From positions 4,464,001-4,528,000 of the forward strand of contig NZ_CP011533.1 in assembly GCF_001704275.1 (NCBI RefSeq): DNA of 64,000 bases, in the 5' to 3' direction. The notes below the pieces were generated by a model, which saw nothing but the letters and a program-made list of their open reading frames with translations, did no database searches and was not told the DNA's origin. This DNA is from Streptomyces noursei ATCC 11455. GTDB lineage: Bacteria > Actinomycetota > Actinomycetes > Streptomycetales > Streptomycetaceae. This document shows positions 17,160 to 25,375 of the stretch, piece by piece. Both the position numbers and the translations under genes were made by a program. Each line of letters starts with the position of its first letter. Position 1 is the stretch's first letter.

Positions 17160-19358
17160 ATGGCTAAGAAGCGCGCGGGCGGGGGTCGGTCCAGGACCCA
17201 GCAGGCCGCCAAGTTCCTCGGTGTCAGCGTCCTCGCCGGAGCGGTCCTCGCCGGGATCGCGCTCCCGGCGGCCGGTGCGCTCGGCCTCGCGGCCAAGACG
17301 TCCGTCGAGGGATTCGACGACATCCCGGCCAACCTCCGGACCCCGCCGCTCAGTCAGCGCACCACCATCCTCGACTCCGACGGCGGCGAGATCGCCTCGG
17401 TCTACTCCCGCGACCGCACCGTCGTCCCCCTCAAGGACATGTCGCGGTACGTCCAGCAGGCGATCGTCGCCATCGAGGACGCCCGCTTCTACTCGCACGG
17501 CGCGATCGACGTGAAGGGCATCCTGCGCGCGGTCAACAAGAACGCCCAGTCCGGCGGCGTCTCCCAGGGCGCGTCCACCCTGACCCAGCAGTACGTGAAG
17601 AACGTCTTCATCGAGGAGGCCGGCGACGACCCGGACAAGGTCGCGCAGGCCACCCAGCAGACGCTCGGCCGCAAGGTCAAGGAGCTGAAGTACGCGATCA
17701 AGTTGGAGGACAAGCTCGGCAAGCGCAAGATCCTCCAGAACTACCTCAACATCACCTTCTTCGGCGAGCAGGCGTACGGCGTCGAGTCCGCCGCCCAGCG
17801 CTACTTCAGCAAGCACGCCAAGGACCTGACCCTGGAGGAGTCGGCGCTGCTCGCCGGCATCGTCCAGTCCCCGACGCGGTACGACCCGGTCAACCACCCG
17901 CAGGCGGCGACCGCGCGGCGCAACACCGTCCTGCGGCGGATGGCCGACCTGAAGAACATCACCCGGGCCGAGGCCGACGCGGCCGCCGCCCTGCCGATCA
18001 AGCTCAAGATCAGCCGCCCGCAGAACGGTTGCATCACCGCCACCGACGGCGCCGGCTTCTTCTGCGACTACGTCCGCGAGGTGCTGCTGAACGACAAGAC
18101 GTTCGGCGCGACCCGTGAGATCCGTTCGCAGCGCTGGATGCAGGGCGGTCTGACCATCCGCACCACCCTGGACCGGCAGTCCCAGAAGGCGATCCAGGCG
18201 TCGCTGAGCAAGCACGTCTACGAGGACGACCCGGTCGCCGCGGCCGGCGCCGTCGTCCAGCCGGGCACCGGCAAGATCCTCGGCATGGGCCAGTCCCGGC
18301 CGTACGGCTTCGGCACCAACCAGACCCAGATCAACCTCTCGGTCAACCGCAAGATGGGCGGCGGGGCCGGCTACCAGCCCGGTTCGACCTTCAAGCCGAT
18401 CATCGCGGCGGCCGCGCTGGAGCAGGGCATCAGCCCGTACCAGCAGTACTCCTCGCCGTTCAAGATGGCCTACCCGCGGCCGGTCCAGACCTGCACCGGC
18501 GAGTGGAACGGCACCGACACCGTCCAGAACGAGGACCCCAAGGAGGTCGGCCCGTACGCCATGAAGGAGGCGACCGCGAAGTCGGTCAACACCTACTACG
18601 TGCAGCTGATCAGCGACATGGGCGTCTGCCCCGCGGTCACCATGGCCAAGAAGATGGGCATCCAACCGGCCGACGGCAAACCGCTGAAGCAGGTGCCGTC
18701 CATGGCTCTCGGCATCCAGGAGATGTCCCCGCTGACGATGGCCACGGCCTACGCCACGTTCGCCAACGAGGGCACCTACTGCTCCCCCGTCGCCATCGAG
18801 TCGATCACCGACGCGCAGGGCAAGGCGCTGAACGTCCCCAGGACCAGCTGCCACAGCGCGATGTCCAAGAAGACCGCGGACACCGTCAACGCCCTCCTCA
18901 AGGGCGTCGTCGAGGACGGCACCGGCAAGCAGGCCGGCCTCAAGGGCCGCGACAGCGCGGGCAAGACCGGCACCACGGACAGCCGCTACGCCGCCTGGTT
19001 CGTCGGGTACACCCCGAACGCGGCCGGCGCGGTCTGGGTCGGCGACCCGCGGCACCAGCGCCAGATGTACGACATCACCATCGGCGGTGTCGCGCACGAC
19101 AAGGTCTACGGCGCCGACACCCCCGGCCCCATCTGGCGCGACATGATGGCCGGTGCGCTGGACGGCCGCCCGGCCCCGGCCCTGCCGACCGTCCCGCTCG
19201 ACGACCCCAAGGGCAACGGCGACGACGGCGACAAGGGCAAGGACAAGCCCCAGCAGAAGCCGAAGCCCCAGCCCGGCGGTGGCGACAACAAGCCCGGCGG
19301 CGGCTGGCACATCCCCGGCTTCCCGGACATCCTCGGCGGCGGGAACGGCGGTTGGTGA
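17160..19358 (+). CDS. Bifunctional penicillin-binding protein (class A, PonA2-like)
   Basis: This 732-aa cell-wall synthase has a short basic N-terminus and one membrane anchor (about 20-42). The GT51 glycosyltransferase (about 60-240) has the catalytic EDARFYSHGAID and QGASTLTQQYVKN motifs. The transpeptidase shows SxxK in GSTFKP (active Ser), SVN and KTGTT. The C-terminus after residue 680 is Pro/Lys/Gly-rich and ends HIPGFPDILGGGNGGW. It lacks the PASTA domain of mycobacterial PonA2. It polymerises and cross-links peptidoglycan outside the membrane. It stands divergent to wblA, an arrangement conserved with whiB4-ponA2. A terminator follows. Confidence 0.93.
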   Translation: MAKKRAGGGRSRTQQAAKFLGVSVLAGAVLAGIALPAAGALGLAAKTSVEGFDDIPANLRTPPLSQRTTILDSDGGEIASVYSRDRTVVPLKDMSRYVQQAIVAIEDARFYSHGAIDVKGILRAVNKNAQSGGVSQGASTLTQQYVKNVFIEEAGDDPDKVAQATQQTLGRKVKELKYAIKLEDKLGKRKILQNYLNITFFGEQAYGVESAAQRYFSKHAKDLTLEESALLAGIVQSPTRYDPVNHPQAATARRNTVLRRMADLKNITRAEADAAAALPIKLKISRPQNGCITATDGAGFFCDYVREVLLNDKTFGATREIRSQRWMQGGLTIRTTLDRQSQKAIQASLSKHVYEDDPVAAAGAVVQPGTGKILGMGQSRPYGFGTNQTQINLSVNRKMGGGAGYQPGSTFKPIIAAAALEQGISPYQQYSSPFKMAYPRPVQTCTGEWNGTDTVQNEDPKEVGPYAMKEATAKSVNTYYVQLISDMGVCPAVTMAKKMGIQPADGKPLKQVPSMALGIQEMSPLTMATAYATFANEGTYCSPVAIESITDAQGKALNVPRTSCHSAMSKKTADTVNALLKGVVEDGTGKQAGLKGRDSAGKTGTTDSRYAAWFVGYTPNAAGAVWVGDPRHQRQMYDITIGGVAHDKVYGADTPGPIWRDMMAGALDGRPAPALPTVPLDDPKGNGDDGDKGKDKPQQKPKPQPGGGDNKPGGGWHIPGFPDILGGGNGGW

Positions 19359-19388
19359 GCGCGGCCTGACCGGCACGGCGAACACGAG

Positions 19389-19421
19389 GAAGGGGCGCCC
19401 CCACGACGAGGGCGCCCCTTC
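19389..19421. terminator. Bidirectional terminator between PBP and yqeY
   Basis: GAAGGGGCGCCC and GGGCGCCCCTTC form a perfect 12-bp stem around a 9-nt loop between convergent genes. Confidence 0.85.
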
Positions 19422-19468
19422 TCCATGCCACGACGACCGGCCGCGCGGGCCGGCCGTCGCCTCCGGCC

Positions 19469-19933
19469 TCAGCCGGCCAGCAGCTTCTTCACCATCGCGG
19501 CGATCCGGCCGCCGTCGGCCCGACCCGCCACCTGCGGGTTGACGATCTTCATCACGGCGCCCATGGCCCGCGGCCCCTCGGCCCCGGCCCCGGCGGCCTC
19601 CGCCACGGCCGCGGCGACCAGCGACTCCAGCTCCTCGTCCGTCAGCGGCTTGGGCAGGTACCCGGCGAGCACCTCGCCCTCGGCCCGCTCGCGCTCGGCC
19701 TGCTCGGCCCGGCCGCCCTTGTCGAACGCCTCCGCGGCCTCGCGGCGCTTCTTGGCCTCCCGTGCGATGACCTTCTCGACCTCGCCGTCGGACAGCTCGC
19801 GCGCCTGGCTGCCCGCCACCTCCTCCTTGTTGATCGCGGTCAGCGTCAGACGGAGGGTGGAGGAACGCAGCTCGTCGCGCGCCTTGATCGCGGCGGTGAG
19901 GTCGTCCCTGAGCTTGTCCTTGAGCGTGGTCAT
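19469..19933 (-). CDS. GatB/YqeY domain protein
   Basis: The 154-aa product starts MTTLKDKLRDDLTAAIKARD and has LRLTLTAINKEEV, YLPKPLTDEELE and the end MGAVMKIVNPQVAGRADGGRIAAMVKKLL. This is the complete YqeY fold that resembles the tRNA-binding tail of GatB. The role is not established; tRNA-related function is inferred from homology. The frame continues upstream without coding character. CATACT lies 7 nt before the chosen ATG, so it is probably leaderless. It is divergent from the phosphoesterase. Confidence 0.9.
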   Translation of the reverse strand: MTTLKDKLRDDLTAAIKARDELRSSTLRLTLTAINKEEVAGSQARELSDGEVEKVIAREAKKRREAAEAFDKGGRAEQAERERAEGEVLAGYLPKPLTDEELESLVAAAVAEAAGAGAEGPRAMGAVMKIVNPQVAGRADGGRIAAMVKKLLAG

Positions 19934-20087
19934 GCCGTCGAGTATGCCCCGCCCCACCGACAACCGCCGCGCCTTTTCCCGCCGCGCGCCCCACGACACC
20001 CGCCCGCCTCCGCACGACCCACCCGTCCCACCGCCCCCGCCAAGATCACGTCTCCCCGTCCCCCGTCCTCTCTGCGACGATGGACCC

Positions 20088-21014
20088 ATGCGCGCGCGAT
20101 ACGGAGTTCCCCTGTCCCTTGCCGCGGTCGGCGCGGCCGGCCTGGCCTACGCCGCCGGCTTCGAAGTCCGCTCCTTCCGCCTGCGACGCGTCACCGTGCC
20201 CGTACTGCCCCACGGCATGCGGCCGTTGCGCGTCCTGCAGGTCTCCGACATCCACATGGTCGGCGGGCAGCGCAAGAAACAGCGCTGGCTCCAGTCGCTC
20301 GCAGGGCTCCGCCCCGACTTCGTCGTCAACACCGGCGACAACCTCTCCGACCCCGACGGCGTCCCGGAGACCCTGGACGCCCTGGGCCCCCTGATGGAGT
20401 TCCCCGGCGCCTACGTCTTCGGCTCCAACGACTACTACGGCCCCCGGCTGCGCAACCCCGCCCGCTATCTCGTCGAGAAGGTCCAGGGCCGGCACGGTCT
20501 GAACGGCAACGCCCCCGTCGTCGGCGCCGTCCACAACCCGTGGGAGGACCTCCGCGACGCCTTCGACGCGGCGGGCTGGGTCAACCTCTCCAACACCCGC
20601 GGCCGTCTGAAGCTGGAAGGCGCCGAGATCGCGCTGACCGGCCTCGACGACCCGCACATCAAGCGCGACCGCTACGCCGAGGTCGCCGGCGGCCCGGAGT
20701 CCGACGCCGACCTCTCGCTGGCCGTCGTCCACGCCCCGTACCTGCGCTCCCTGGACGCCTTCACCGCCGACCGCTATCCGCTGATCCTCGCCGGTCACAC
20801 CCACGGCGGCCAGCTGTGCGTCCCCTTCTACGGCGCCCTCGTCACCAACTGCGACATCGACACCCAGCGCGTCAAGGGCCTCTCCACCCACACCGCCGAC
20901 GGCCACACCTCCTACCTCCACGTCTCCGCCGGCTGCGGCACCAACCGCTACACCCCGGTCCGCTTCGCCTGCCCCCCGGAGGCCACCCTGCTGACGCTGA
21001 CGCCGCGCGGCTGA
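20088..21014 (+). CDS. Membrane-anchored metallophosphoesterase
   Basis: This 308-aa calcineurin-like phosphoesterase has an N-terminal hydrophobic segment (about 5-22) that probably anchors it at the membrane. Metal-binding motifs run in order: VSDIHMVGG (D-x-H), NTGDNLSD (GD-x-x-D), FGSNDYY (in place of GNHD), and ILAGHTHGGQLCVP. The substrate is unknown; relatives act on nucleotides, phospholipids or wall precursors. The start is supported by a GACGAT -10-like box 7 nt upstream and a poor Shine-Dalgarno. The counterpart in M. tuberculosis is Rv3683, beside ponA2. Confidence 0.9.
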   Translation: MRARYGVPLSLAAVGAAGLAYAAGFEVRSFRLRRVTVPVLPHGMRPLRVLQVSDIHMVGGQRKKQRWLQSLAGLRPDFVVNTGDNLSDPDGVPETLDALGPLMEFPGAYVFGSNDYYGPRLRNPARYLVEKVQGRHGLNGNAPVVGAVHNPWEDLRDAFDAAGWVNLSNTRGRLKLEGAEIALTGLDDPHIKRDRYAEVAGGPESDADLSLAVVHAPYLRSLDAFTADRYPLILAGHTHGGQLCVPFYGALVTNCDIDTQRVKGLSTHTADGHTSYLHVSAGCGTNRYTPVRFACPPEATLLTLTPRG

Positions 21015-21249
21015 CGCCCCGCCGTCCGCCCGGCCCCGGTCCCCGACTCCCCTCCAGGAGCCGGGGACCGCGCCATTTCAGCGTGACCTCGGTCACTTCA
21101 CCCCCTTTCACCCCTCGCTCCTCCCCTCCCTCACCCCTCGCCCCCTCCGACCCGCCCCGACAAAACCGCAGGTCAGCCCGGTTTCCACCACCGACCGAAA
21201 CCGGATTTCACCTACGGGGATCAGTCCGCTAAAGTAGAGCTCGTTGCTT

Positions 21250-21323
21250 CGGGGTGTAGCGCAGCTTGGCAGCGCGCTTCGTTCGGGACGAAGAGGTCGT
21301 GGGTTCAAATCCCGCCACCCCGA
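21250..21323 (+). tRNA. tRNA-Pro (anticodon CGG)
   Basis: The acceptor arms CGGGGTG (21250-21256) and CACCCCG (21316-21322) pair perfectly. The anticodon stem CTTCG/CGAAG encloses TTCGGGA with anticodon CGG at 21284-21286. The T-loop GGTTCAAATCC is standard and the discriminator is A. CCA is not encoded. The 3' end borders the accessory region. Confidence 0.97.
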
Positions 21324-21339
21324 CTGAAGGAACACCAGG

Positions 21340-21377
21340 TCAGGGGCCTGATCCGAGAAATCGGATCAGGCCCCTGA
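21340..21377 (+). terminator. Terminator after tRNA-Pro
   Basis: CAGGGGCCTGATCCGA and its exact complement form a 16-bp (extendable to 17) stem closed by a GAAA tetraloop, 17 bp after the tRNA. Confidence 0.9.
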
Positions 21378-21534
21378 TTCGTTCCTGGAGATTGTTTGGG
21401 AGAAATCCGGGAGACGATCTTGGTCGGGCTCCCCCGGCATCCGATCGCGGGGAAGGTGTGGTGCGCGTCTCACGCGGCGGCCCACGCCTGCACGTTCGCA
21501 GGCCCGGCCGCCAACTCGCCCCCGAGGACTGCTG

Positions 21535-21762
21535 GTGGACCAACACTTAACACCTGATGATGCCGACGCTGCAGAACCGTCGGATCACCCCTGCGCGATC
21601 TGCGGCACGGCGATGGAGCACTGACGGCCACGCAGTCAGAAGTACTGCTCCGACCCGTGCCGCGCTGTCGCTGCAAAGAAGCAGCGGACCGAACGGCCGA
21701 AGGACTCGTCGAAGGTGGCCCGCCCCAAGGCGACGATTCCAGCCGGTGCAACGACACCCTGA
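21535..21762 (+). pseudogene. Zinc-ribbon protein remnant with in-frame stops
   Basis: One frame reads MDQHLTPDDADAAEPSDHPC, then CAICGTAMEH, a TGA stop at 21622, RPRSQKYCSDPCRAV and a second TGA at 21760. The C-x2-C ... C-x3-C pattern with YCSDPCR resembles streptomycete zinc-ribbon proteins that have an uninterrupted linker where the stop lies. The text beyond the second stop (KVRIHRGEIGLLAVPEL) still looks coding-like. GTG 21535 has GAGG 7 nt upstream. I read it as a decayed gene and not as recoding. Confidence 0.55.
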
Positions 21763-21947
21763 AGCGCCCCCGCGAAGGTCAGGATCCACCGCGGCGAGAT
21801 CGGCCTCCTTGCCGTACCCGAGCTAGCCGCCCGGGCCGCGGTCAAGTCCGAGCAACGCACTCAGCTCGGCCGGGAACGGGCTCCGCAGGTCTTTCGTACG
21901 CGGGAAGCGGATGCCGAATTCCCCACGAGTTTCACGGGCTCGGGCCG

Positions 21948-22178
21948 ATGCCGGGCGACGTCGCGGAACGGAGCGGGTCCGTCACCGCCTACGCCACCGC
22001 CGCCGCCCTGGCCGCCGACCACATCATCGCTCTGGTGCGAAACCACTCGGACGGCGACGAGGAGCCGATGATCGCGCTCCACGAGCAGAGCGGCCCACAC
22101 AGCTGCGGCAGTTCGATCGTCGCAGCCATCACAACGGCGGCGGCGCTGATCACGCTGGTGCAGACACACAGGGTATGA
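21948..22178 (+). CDS. Hypothetical protein (76 aa), possibly a gene fragment
   Basis: The frame MPGDVAERSGSVTAYATAAA continues through a helical segment (ADHIIALVRNHSD) to a hydrophobic end (SSIVAAITTAAALITLVQTHRV). Amphipathic and hydrophobic patterning and Ala/Ile-rich codon choice make it look coding. There is no Shine-Dalgarno, and the same frame is open without coding character for 290 bp upstream, so this may be the 3' relic of a larger gene. No domain is recognised. Confidence 0.4.
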   Translation: MPGDVAERSGSVTAYATAAALAADHIIALVRNHSDGDEEPMIALHEQSGPHSCGSSIVAAITTAAALITLVQTHRV

Positions 22179-22321
22179 GCAGTTCCAGCGCCTCCTCCCA
22201 TGGGAACGGTCAGCCCCGCCACCGGCCTTCGGCCGGTGCGGCTGGTAGGAGCCGAATGAACCGCCCGTCCCCACCAAGGCCGGTCATCAACGCGCTTCGG
22301 CGCCGGGAGGACACGGGCCGG

Positions 22322-22756
22322 CTATGCGGCTCGGGTGAGTTCGGCGCGGCCGAACAGCAGCGCGTAGCCGGAGGGGAGTTGGCGCAGGATGCGGGTGAGG
22401 AGGCCGGGGCCGGCCAGGGCCGCGACGGCGGCGAGGACGGAGCCGGTGTCCCAGCGGGTGGTGGCCGGGGTGGCACCGCTGCGGGTGGCGAGGTCCTTGA
22501 CGAAGGCCCAGCCGGTGAGGGGCTGGGTGTCGGGGATCTGTGCGGTGAGGATGCGTGCGGCTTCGAGGGGCAGGCGTGCGGCCAGTTCGACGCGTTCGTC
22601 GCCCGTCAGCTGGCGTCCGAGTCCTGCGAGGACCAGGCGGACGGCTTCCTCGGCCCGTTCCCGGGTGGGATAGGCGCCTTCGTAGCGGACCTTCTCCAGC
22701 AGCTGCGGGTACGTCATCACGGGCGGGTGCTGGAGCGGTGCACGCCGGTCGGACAT
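22322..22756 (-). CDS. DUF2267 protein, copy 2
   Basis: The 144-aa product contains MTYPQLLEKVRYEGAYPTRE and AEEAVRLVLAGLGRQLTGDERVELAARLP, followed by a second helical repeat ending LRQLPSGYALLFGRAE. This is the DUF2267 layout of two related helical halves. The function is unknown; these proteins often sit next to Hsp20, CBS and universal-stress genes. It lies 70 bp after the other DUF2267 gene and is probably the last gene of the hsp18 operon. Start choice is uncertain (GTG 22759, ATG 22756 or ATG 22717); none has a good ribosome site. Confidence 0.8.
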   Translation of the reverse strand: MSDRRAPLQHPPVMTYPQLLEKVRYEGAYPTRERAEEAVRLVLAGLGRQLTGDERVELAARLPLEAARILTAQIPDTQPLTGWAFVKDLATRSGATPATTRWDTGSVLAAVAALAGPGLLTRILRQLPSGYALLFGRAELTRAA

Positions 22757-22826
22757 CACTGCGGTGTTCGCCTTTCTGTCGATGAGGTCTTGTGGTGCCG
22801 GTGTGGGGCACCGGCCGTGTGGGTGG

Positions 22827-23222
22827 TCAGGTGGGCTGGGGGTGGCCGAAGAGGAGGTCGTAGCCCGCGGGGAGCTGGAGCAGGACCTGGCTGAGCAGGT
22901 CCTCGCCGGCCGCGTCGGCGACCATGCTGAGGACGGCGCTGACGTCCCAGGCCGCGGTCTGTTCGGTGGCTCCCTCGATCCAGGCCGCCGTCGCCCGCAC
23001 GAACCGCTCCGGTGACAGCGGTTCGGCGCTTTGCAGCGGGTTGAGGAGGATCAGGGCGAAGCCTTCCGGTAGGCGCGCCGCCAGCTGGGCGCGCACCTCA
23101 CCGACCAGGTGCGCGCCCAGCAGTGCGAGCACCACGCGGGCCGCGCGGTCTGCTTCCTGCCGGCTGTCGTACTCGCCGCGTTCCTTGACACGGTCGAGGA
23201 ACGCTTCCCATCGCAGGGGCAC
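22827..23222 (-). CDS. DUF2267 protein, copy 1
   Basis: The 131-aa product begins MPLRWEAFLDRVKERGEYDS and continues with RAARVVLALLGAHLVGEVRAQLAARLPEG. Its end, LSQVLLQLPAGYDLLFGHP, parallels that of the neighbouring copy (LLTRILRQLPSGYALLFGR). The two proteins are clearly paralogous but diverged. GTG 23222 has AAGGGG about 9 nt upstream. It sits 98 bp downstream of hsp18 on the same strand, so co-transcription and heat induction under RheA are likely. The biochemical role is unknown. Confidence 0.85.
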   Translation of the reverse strand: MPLRWEAFLDRVKERGEYDSRQEADRAARVVLALLGAHLVGEVRAQLAARLPEGFALILLNPLQSAEPLSPERFVRATAAWIEGATEQTAAWDVSAVLSMVADAAGEDLLSQVLLQLPAGYDLLFGHPQPT

Positions 23223-23320
23223 GTCGGCCGCCCCCCTTCTGTAATCCAGTGGGTGCGGAGGACGGGCGAAGGGGAGATCAGATGCCCGTCCTCCGCCGCT
23301 GATCGGCCCGGGTCTCCGGC

Positions 23321-23752
23321 TCAGCCGGAGATCTCCTTGCGGGAGGACTCCCCGCCGACGGCGATCTTGCGGGGCTTGGCCCGTTCGGCGATCGGGATGC
23401 GCAGGGTGAGCACCCCGGCGTCGTAGTCGGCCTTGATGTGCTCGGTGTCCAGCGTGTCGGCCAGCACGATCTGGCGGGAGAAAACGCCCAGCGGCCGCTC
23501 CGACAGCTCCATCTGCACGTCGGCGGCCTTCGCCACGGGCCGCCGCTCGGCCTTGACGGTCAGCATGTTCCGCTCGACATCGATATCGATCGCGTCCGAG
23601 CTGACGCCGGGGAGGTCGAAGGCCACGACGTACTCGTCGCCCTCACGGTAGGCATCCATCGCCATCGCGGCAGGCCGCGACCAGGTTCCCTGGCCCATCA
23701 GCTGCTGAGCCAGCCGGTCGAGCTCACGGAAAGGGTCAGTGCGCATCAACAT
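23321..23752 (-). CDS. hsp18: Small heat-shock protein Hsp18 (Hsp20/alpha-crystallin family)
   Basis: This 143-aa ATP-independent holdase has N-terminal [17 protein letters not shown] and an alpha-crystallin domain from about residue 35 ([29 protein letters not shown]) to the family motif [14 protein letters not shown]. Length and N-terminus match Streptomyces albus Hsp18. ATG 23752 is chosen because GGAGGTG lies 7 nt upstream. It is transcribed away from rheA. An exact RheA-type operator lies 66 bp upstream of the start. It protects aggregation-prone proteins at high temperature. Confidence 0.95.
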   Translation of the reverse strand: MLMRTDPFRELDRLAQQLMGQGTWSRPAAMAMDAYREGDEYVVAFDLPGVSSDAIDIDVERNMLTVKAERRPVAKAADVQMELSERPLGVFSRQIVLADTLDTEHIKADYDAGVLTLRIPIAERAKPRKIAVGGESSRKEISG

Positions 23753-23817
23753 CGCGAAACACCTCCAGCAGGTTCGGGCAGTTACTGCCAATGCGCCTCA
23801 CTGAAACCGTTGTAACA

Positions 23818-23836
23818 TGTCATCCAATGGATGACA
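23818..23836. promoter_or_regulatory. RheA operator in the hsp18-rheA intergenic region
   Basis: TGTCATCCAATGGATGACA equals TGTCATC-N5-GATGACA, the inverted repeat reported for RheA at the S. albus hsp18 promoter. A further half-site GGATGACA lies at 23855-23862, closer to rheA, which would allow autoregulation. Confidence 0.85.
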
Positions 23837-23879
23837 AACATGGCGTCGTCCACAGGATGACAGCCCGAGGGTGGTGCCC

Positions 23880-24533
23880 ATGACAGCAGCTGACCAGCCG
23901 GCCTCTTCCGGCGCCGACGCCCGGAGCCCGGCTTCGTTTCTCGCCGCCGCGGCGGCCCTGGAAGCCGCGGACGATGCCCTGCGCGCCGCCCAGCACAAGG
24001 CCCCCGATGCCCCCCACACCGACCCCGGCCCGGAGCAGGCCCTGGCCTCCCTCCTCCTGCTGCGGCAGGTCCGCGAGCAACTCGCCGGATGGGAAACCGG
24101 TCTGATCGAAACGGCCCGCCACGCAGGCGCCAGCTGGGCCGACCTCGCCCACCCCCTCGGCGTCGCCAGCCGCCAGGCCGCCGAACGCCGCTACCTGCGC
24201 AACCGGCCCGGCCCCGCCGGAACCACCGGCGAACAGCGCGTCCAGGCCACCCGCGAACGCCGCGCCGCCGAACGCACCGCCGTCACCTGGGCCCGCCGCA
24301 ACGCCGCCGACCTGCGCCGCATCGCCGGCCAGATCACCGCCCTCACCGACCTCCCCACAGCGGCCCGTCTCCCGCTCAGCCAACTCCACGCGGCCCTCGG
24401 TCACGACGACCCCGCCGCCCTCGTTCACCCTCTGAACGCCACCCGCCCCCACCTGACCACCACCCACCCCGACCTCGCCGCCCAACTCGACACCCTCACG
24501 AACTCCGCCACGCCCCCAGCCACCCCCGACTGA
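23880..24533 (+). CDS. rheA: Heat-sensing repressor of hsp18, RheA-like
   Basis: The 217-aa helical product is divergent to hsp18. A likely DNA-binding helix-turn-helix is GASWADLAHPLGVASRQAAERRYL (about 83-106), preceded by LLLLRQVREQLAGWETGLIE. It is rich in Arg/Ala with no enzyme motif. RheA of S. albus is a repressor of hsp18 that is inactivated directly by heat and controls itself. Gene order, size and the exact operator support this call, which rests on context more than on sequence I can align. ATG 23880 has GAGG 9 nt upstream; GTG 23871 is an alternative. Confidence 0.75.
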   Translation: MTAADQPASSGADARSPASFLAAAAALEAADDALRAAQHKAPDAPHTDPGPEQALASLLLLRQVREQLAGWETGLIETARHAGASWADLAHPLGVASRQAAERRYLRNRPGPAGTTGEQRVQATRERRAAERTAVTWARRNAADLRRIAGQITALTDLPTAARLPLSQLHAALGHDDPAALVHPLNATRPHLTTTHPDLAAQLDTLTNSATPPATPD

Positions 24534-24988
24534 CCGATGCACAGCGGTATGCACCCAGTCGGACCACAAGCCTTGCCCATTTCGTCTGCGTCTCATTGCG
24601 CGGGCTTGAGCATGGCGCGCGGCCACTGCGGGATCCTCCTCGGTCGACGACACACCGCGTCGAGGCCGCTGCCAGGCTCCACAAGGCAGGCTGAGGCAAC
24701 ACGCTGGAACTGTCCCCACAAAGGAAACTGGACGCAGCGCACAGCTCGTCGTCGTCACGGAGCTGATGCAGTCTGCGTCGCGCGGAGACCACCTCCTACG
24801 TGTTTTCGACAGGGCGTGGGGGGCCACTCGGGCGGTGAGATCGGGGACCGCCCTCTGGGCAACGAGAATGGGGACCACCCGATCTGATCGTGTGCGACAT
24901 GCCGCTTTCGGCGCATTGGAGGTCTTGGGCCGTTTGGCCGTTCATGCTGTGCGCGTTGGTCAAGGTCGTCGTGTCAGGAGACCTTTTC
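24534..24988. other. Intergenic stretch between rheA and the IS21 remnant
   Basis: 455 bp without a credible gene; frames here have no GC3 bias or motif. From 24843 the sequence contains GGGGACCGCCC and, 27 bp later, GGGGACCACCC (24870-24880), short direct repeats of the kind seen near IS21-family ends. Confidence 0.4.
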
Positions 24989-25324
24989 GTGTACCGATCG
25001 CGTGAGTGGATCTTCGAGCGGATCCGCCGGGACCGCCGACTGGATCCGATGGTGTCGCAGCGGACGCCGGCCCAGCGGTACAGAGTCTCGTGCAAGACGG
25101 TCGTCAAGACCCTCCACCATCCGGCGCCACCGGTGCGGAAGCCCCCTCTCGGCTATCTCGACCTGGACACGAAGGGCGCCAAGCTGCTGTTCCAGATCTT
25201 CAACGAGCCGCGGCTCTGCGCGGCCATCGCTGACCGGATCACCTTCCGCTGCACCTTCAGCCAGACCGGCACCGAGTCCTACCGGCTCCAGGCCACAGAA
25301 GCCGAACACCACACCGCCCGGTGA
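24843..25324 (+). mobile_element. IS21-family internal-deletion derivative
   Basis: It holds the 5' end of an istA-like gene and the 3' end of an istB-like gene fused in frame (24989-25324), with short direct repeats at the left (24843-24853 and 24870-24880). Almost the whole element, including the DDE catalytic domain and most of the ATPase, is gone. I could not define terminal inverted repeats or a target duplication, so the limits are approximate. Confidence 0.6.
24989..25324 (+). pseudogene. istA'-istB' in-frame fusion
   Basis: The 111-codon frame starts at GTG 24989 with AGGAG 8 nt upstream. Residues 1-50 (VYRSREWIFERIRRDRRLDP ... YRVSCKTVVKTLHH ... PPVRK) are the N-terminal helix-turn-helix of an IS21 transposase. 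Residues 51-111 (LGYLDLDTKGAKLLFQIF, then PRLCAAIADRITFRC and TGTESYRLQATEAEH) are two pieces of the C-terminal half of the IstB ATPase, joined with an internal gap where the Walker B region would be. If expressed it could bind IS ends without transposing. It is most likely a deletion scar. Confidence 0.7.
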
Positions 25325-25375
25325 ATCGCCCCTGTGTCATGCGAAATGAGGCCAGCGGGATGGAAGGACATGGCT

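Noticed and set aside
21622..21624. In-frame TGA next to a Cys cluster as selenocysteine or stop read-through
   Set aside because: A second in-frame TGA follows, there is no evident SECIS-like element, and the missing residues around the first stop suggest a deletion.
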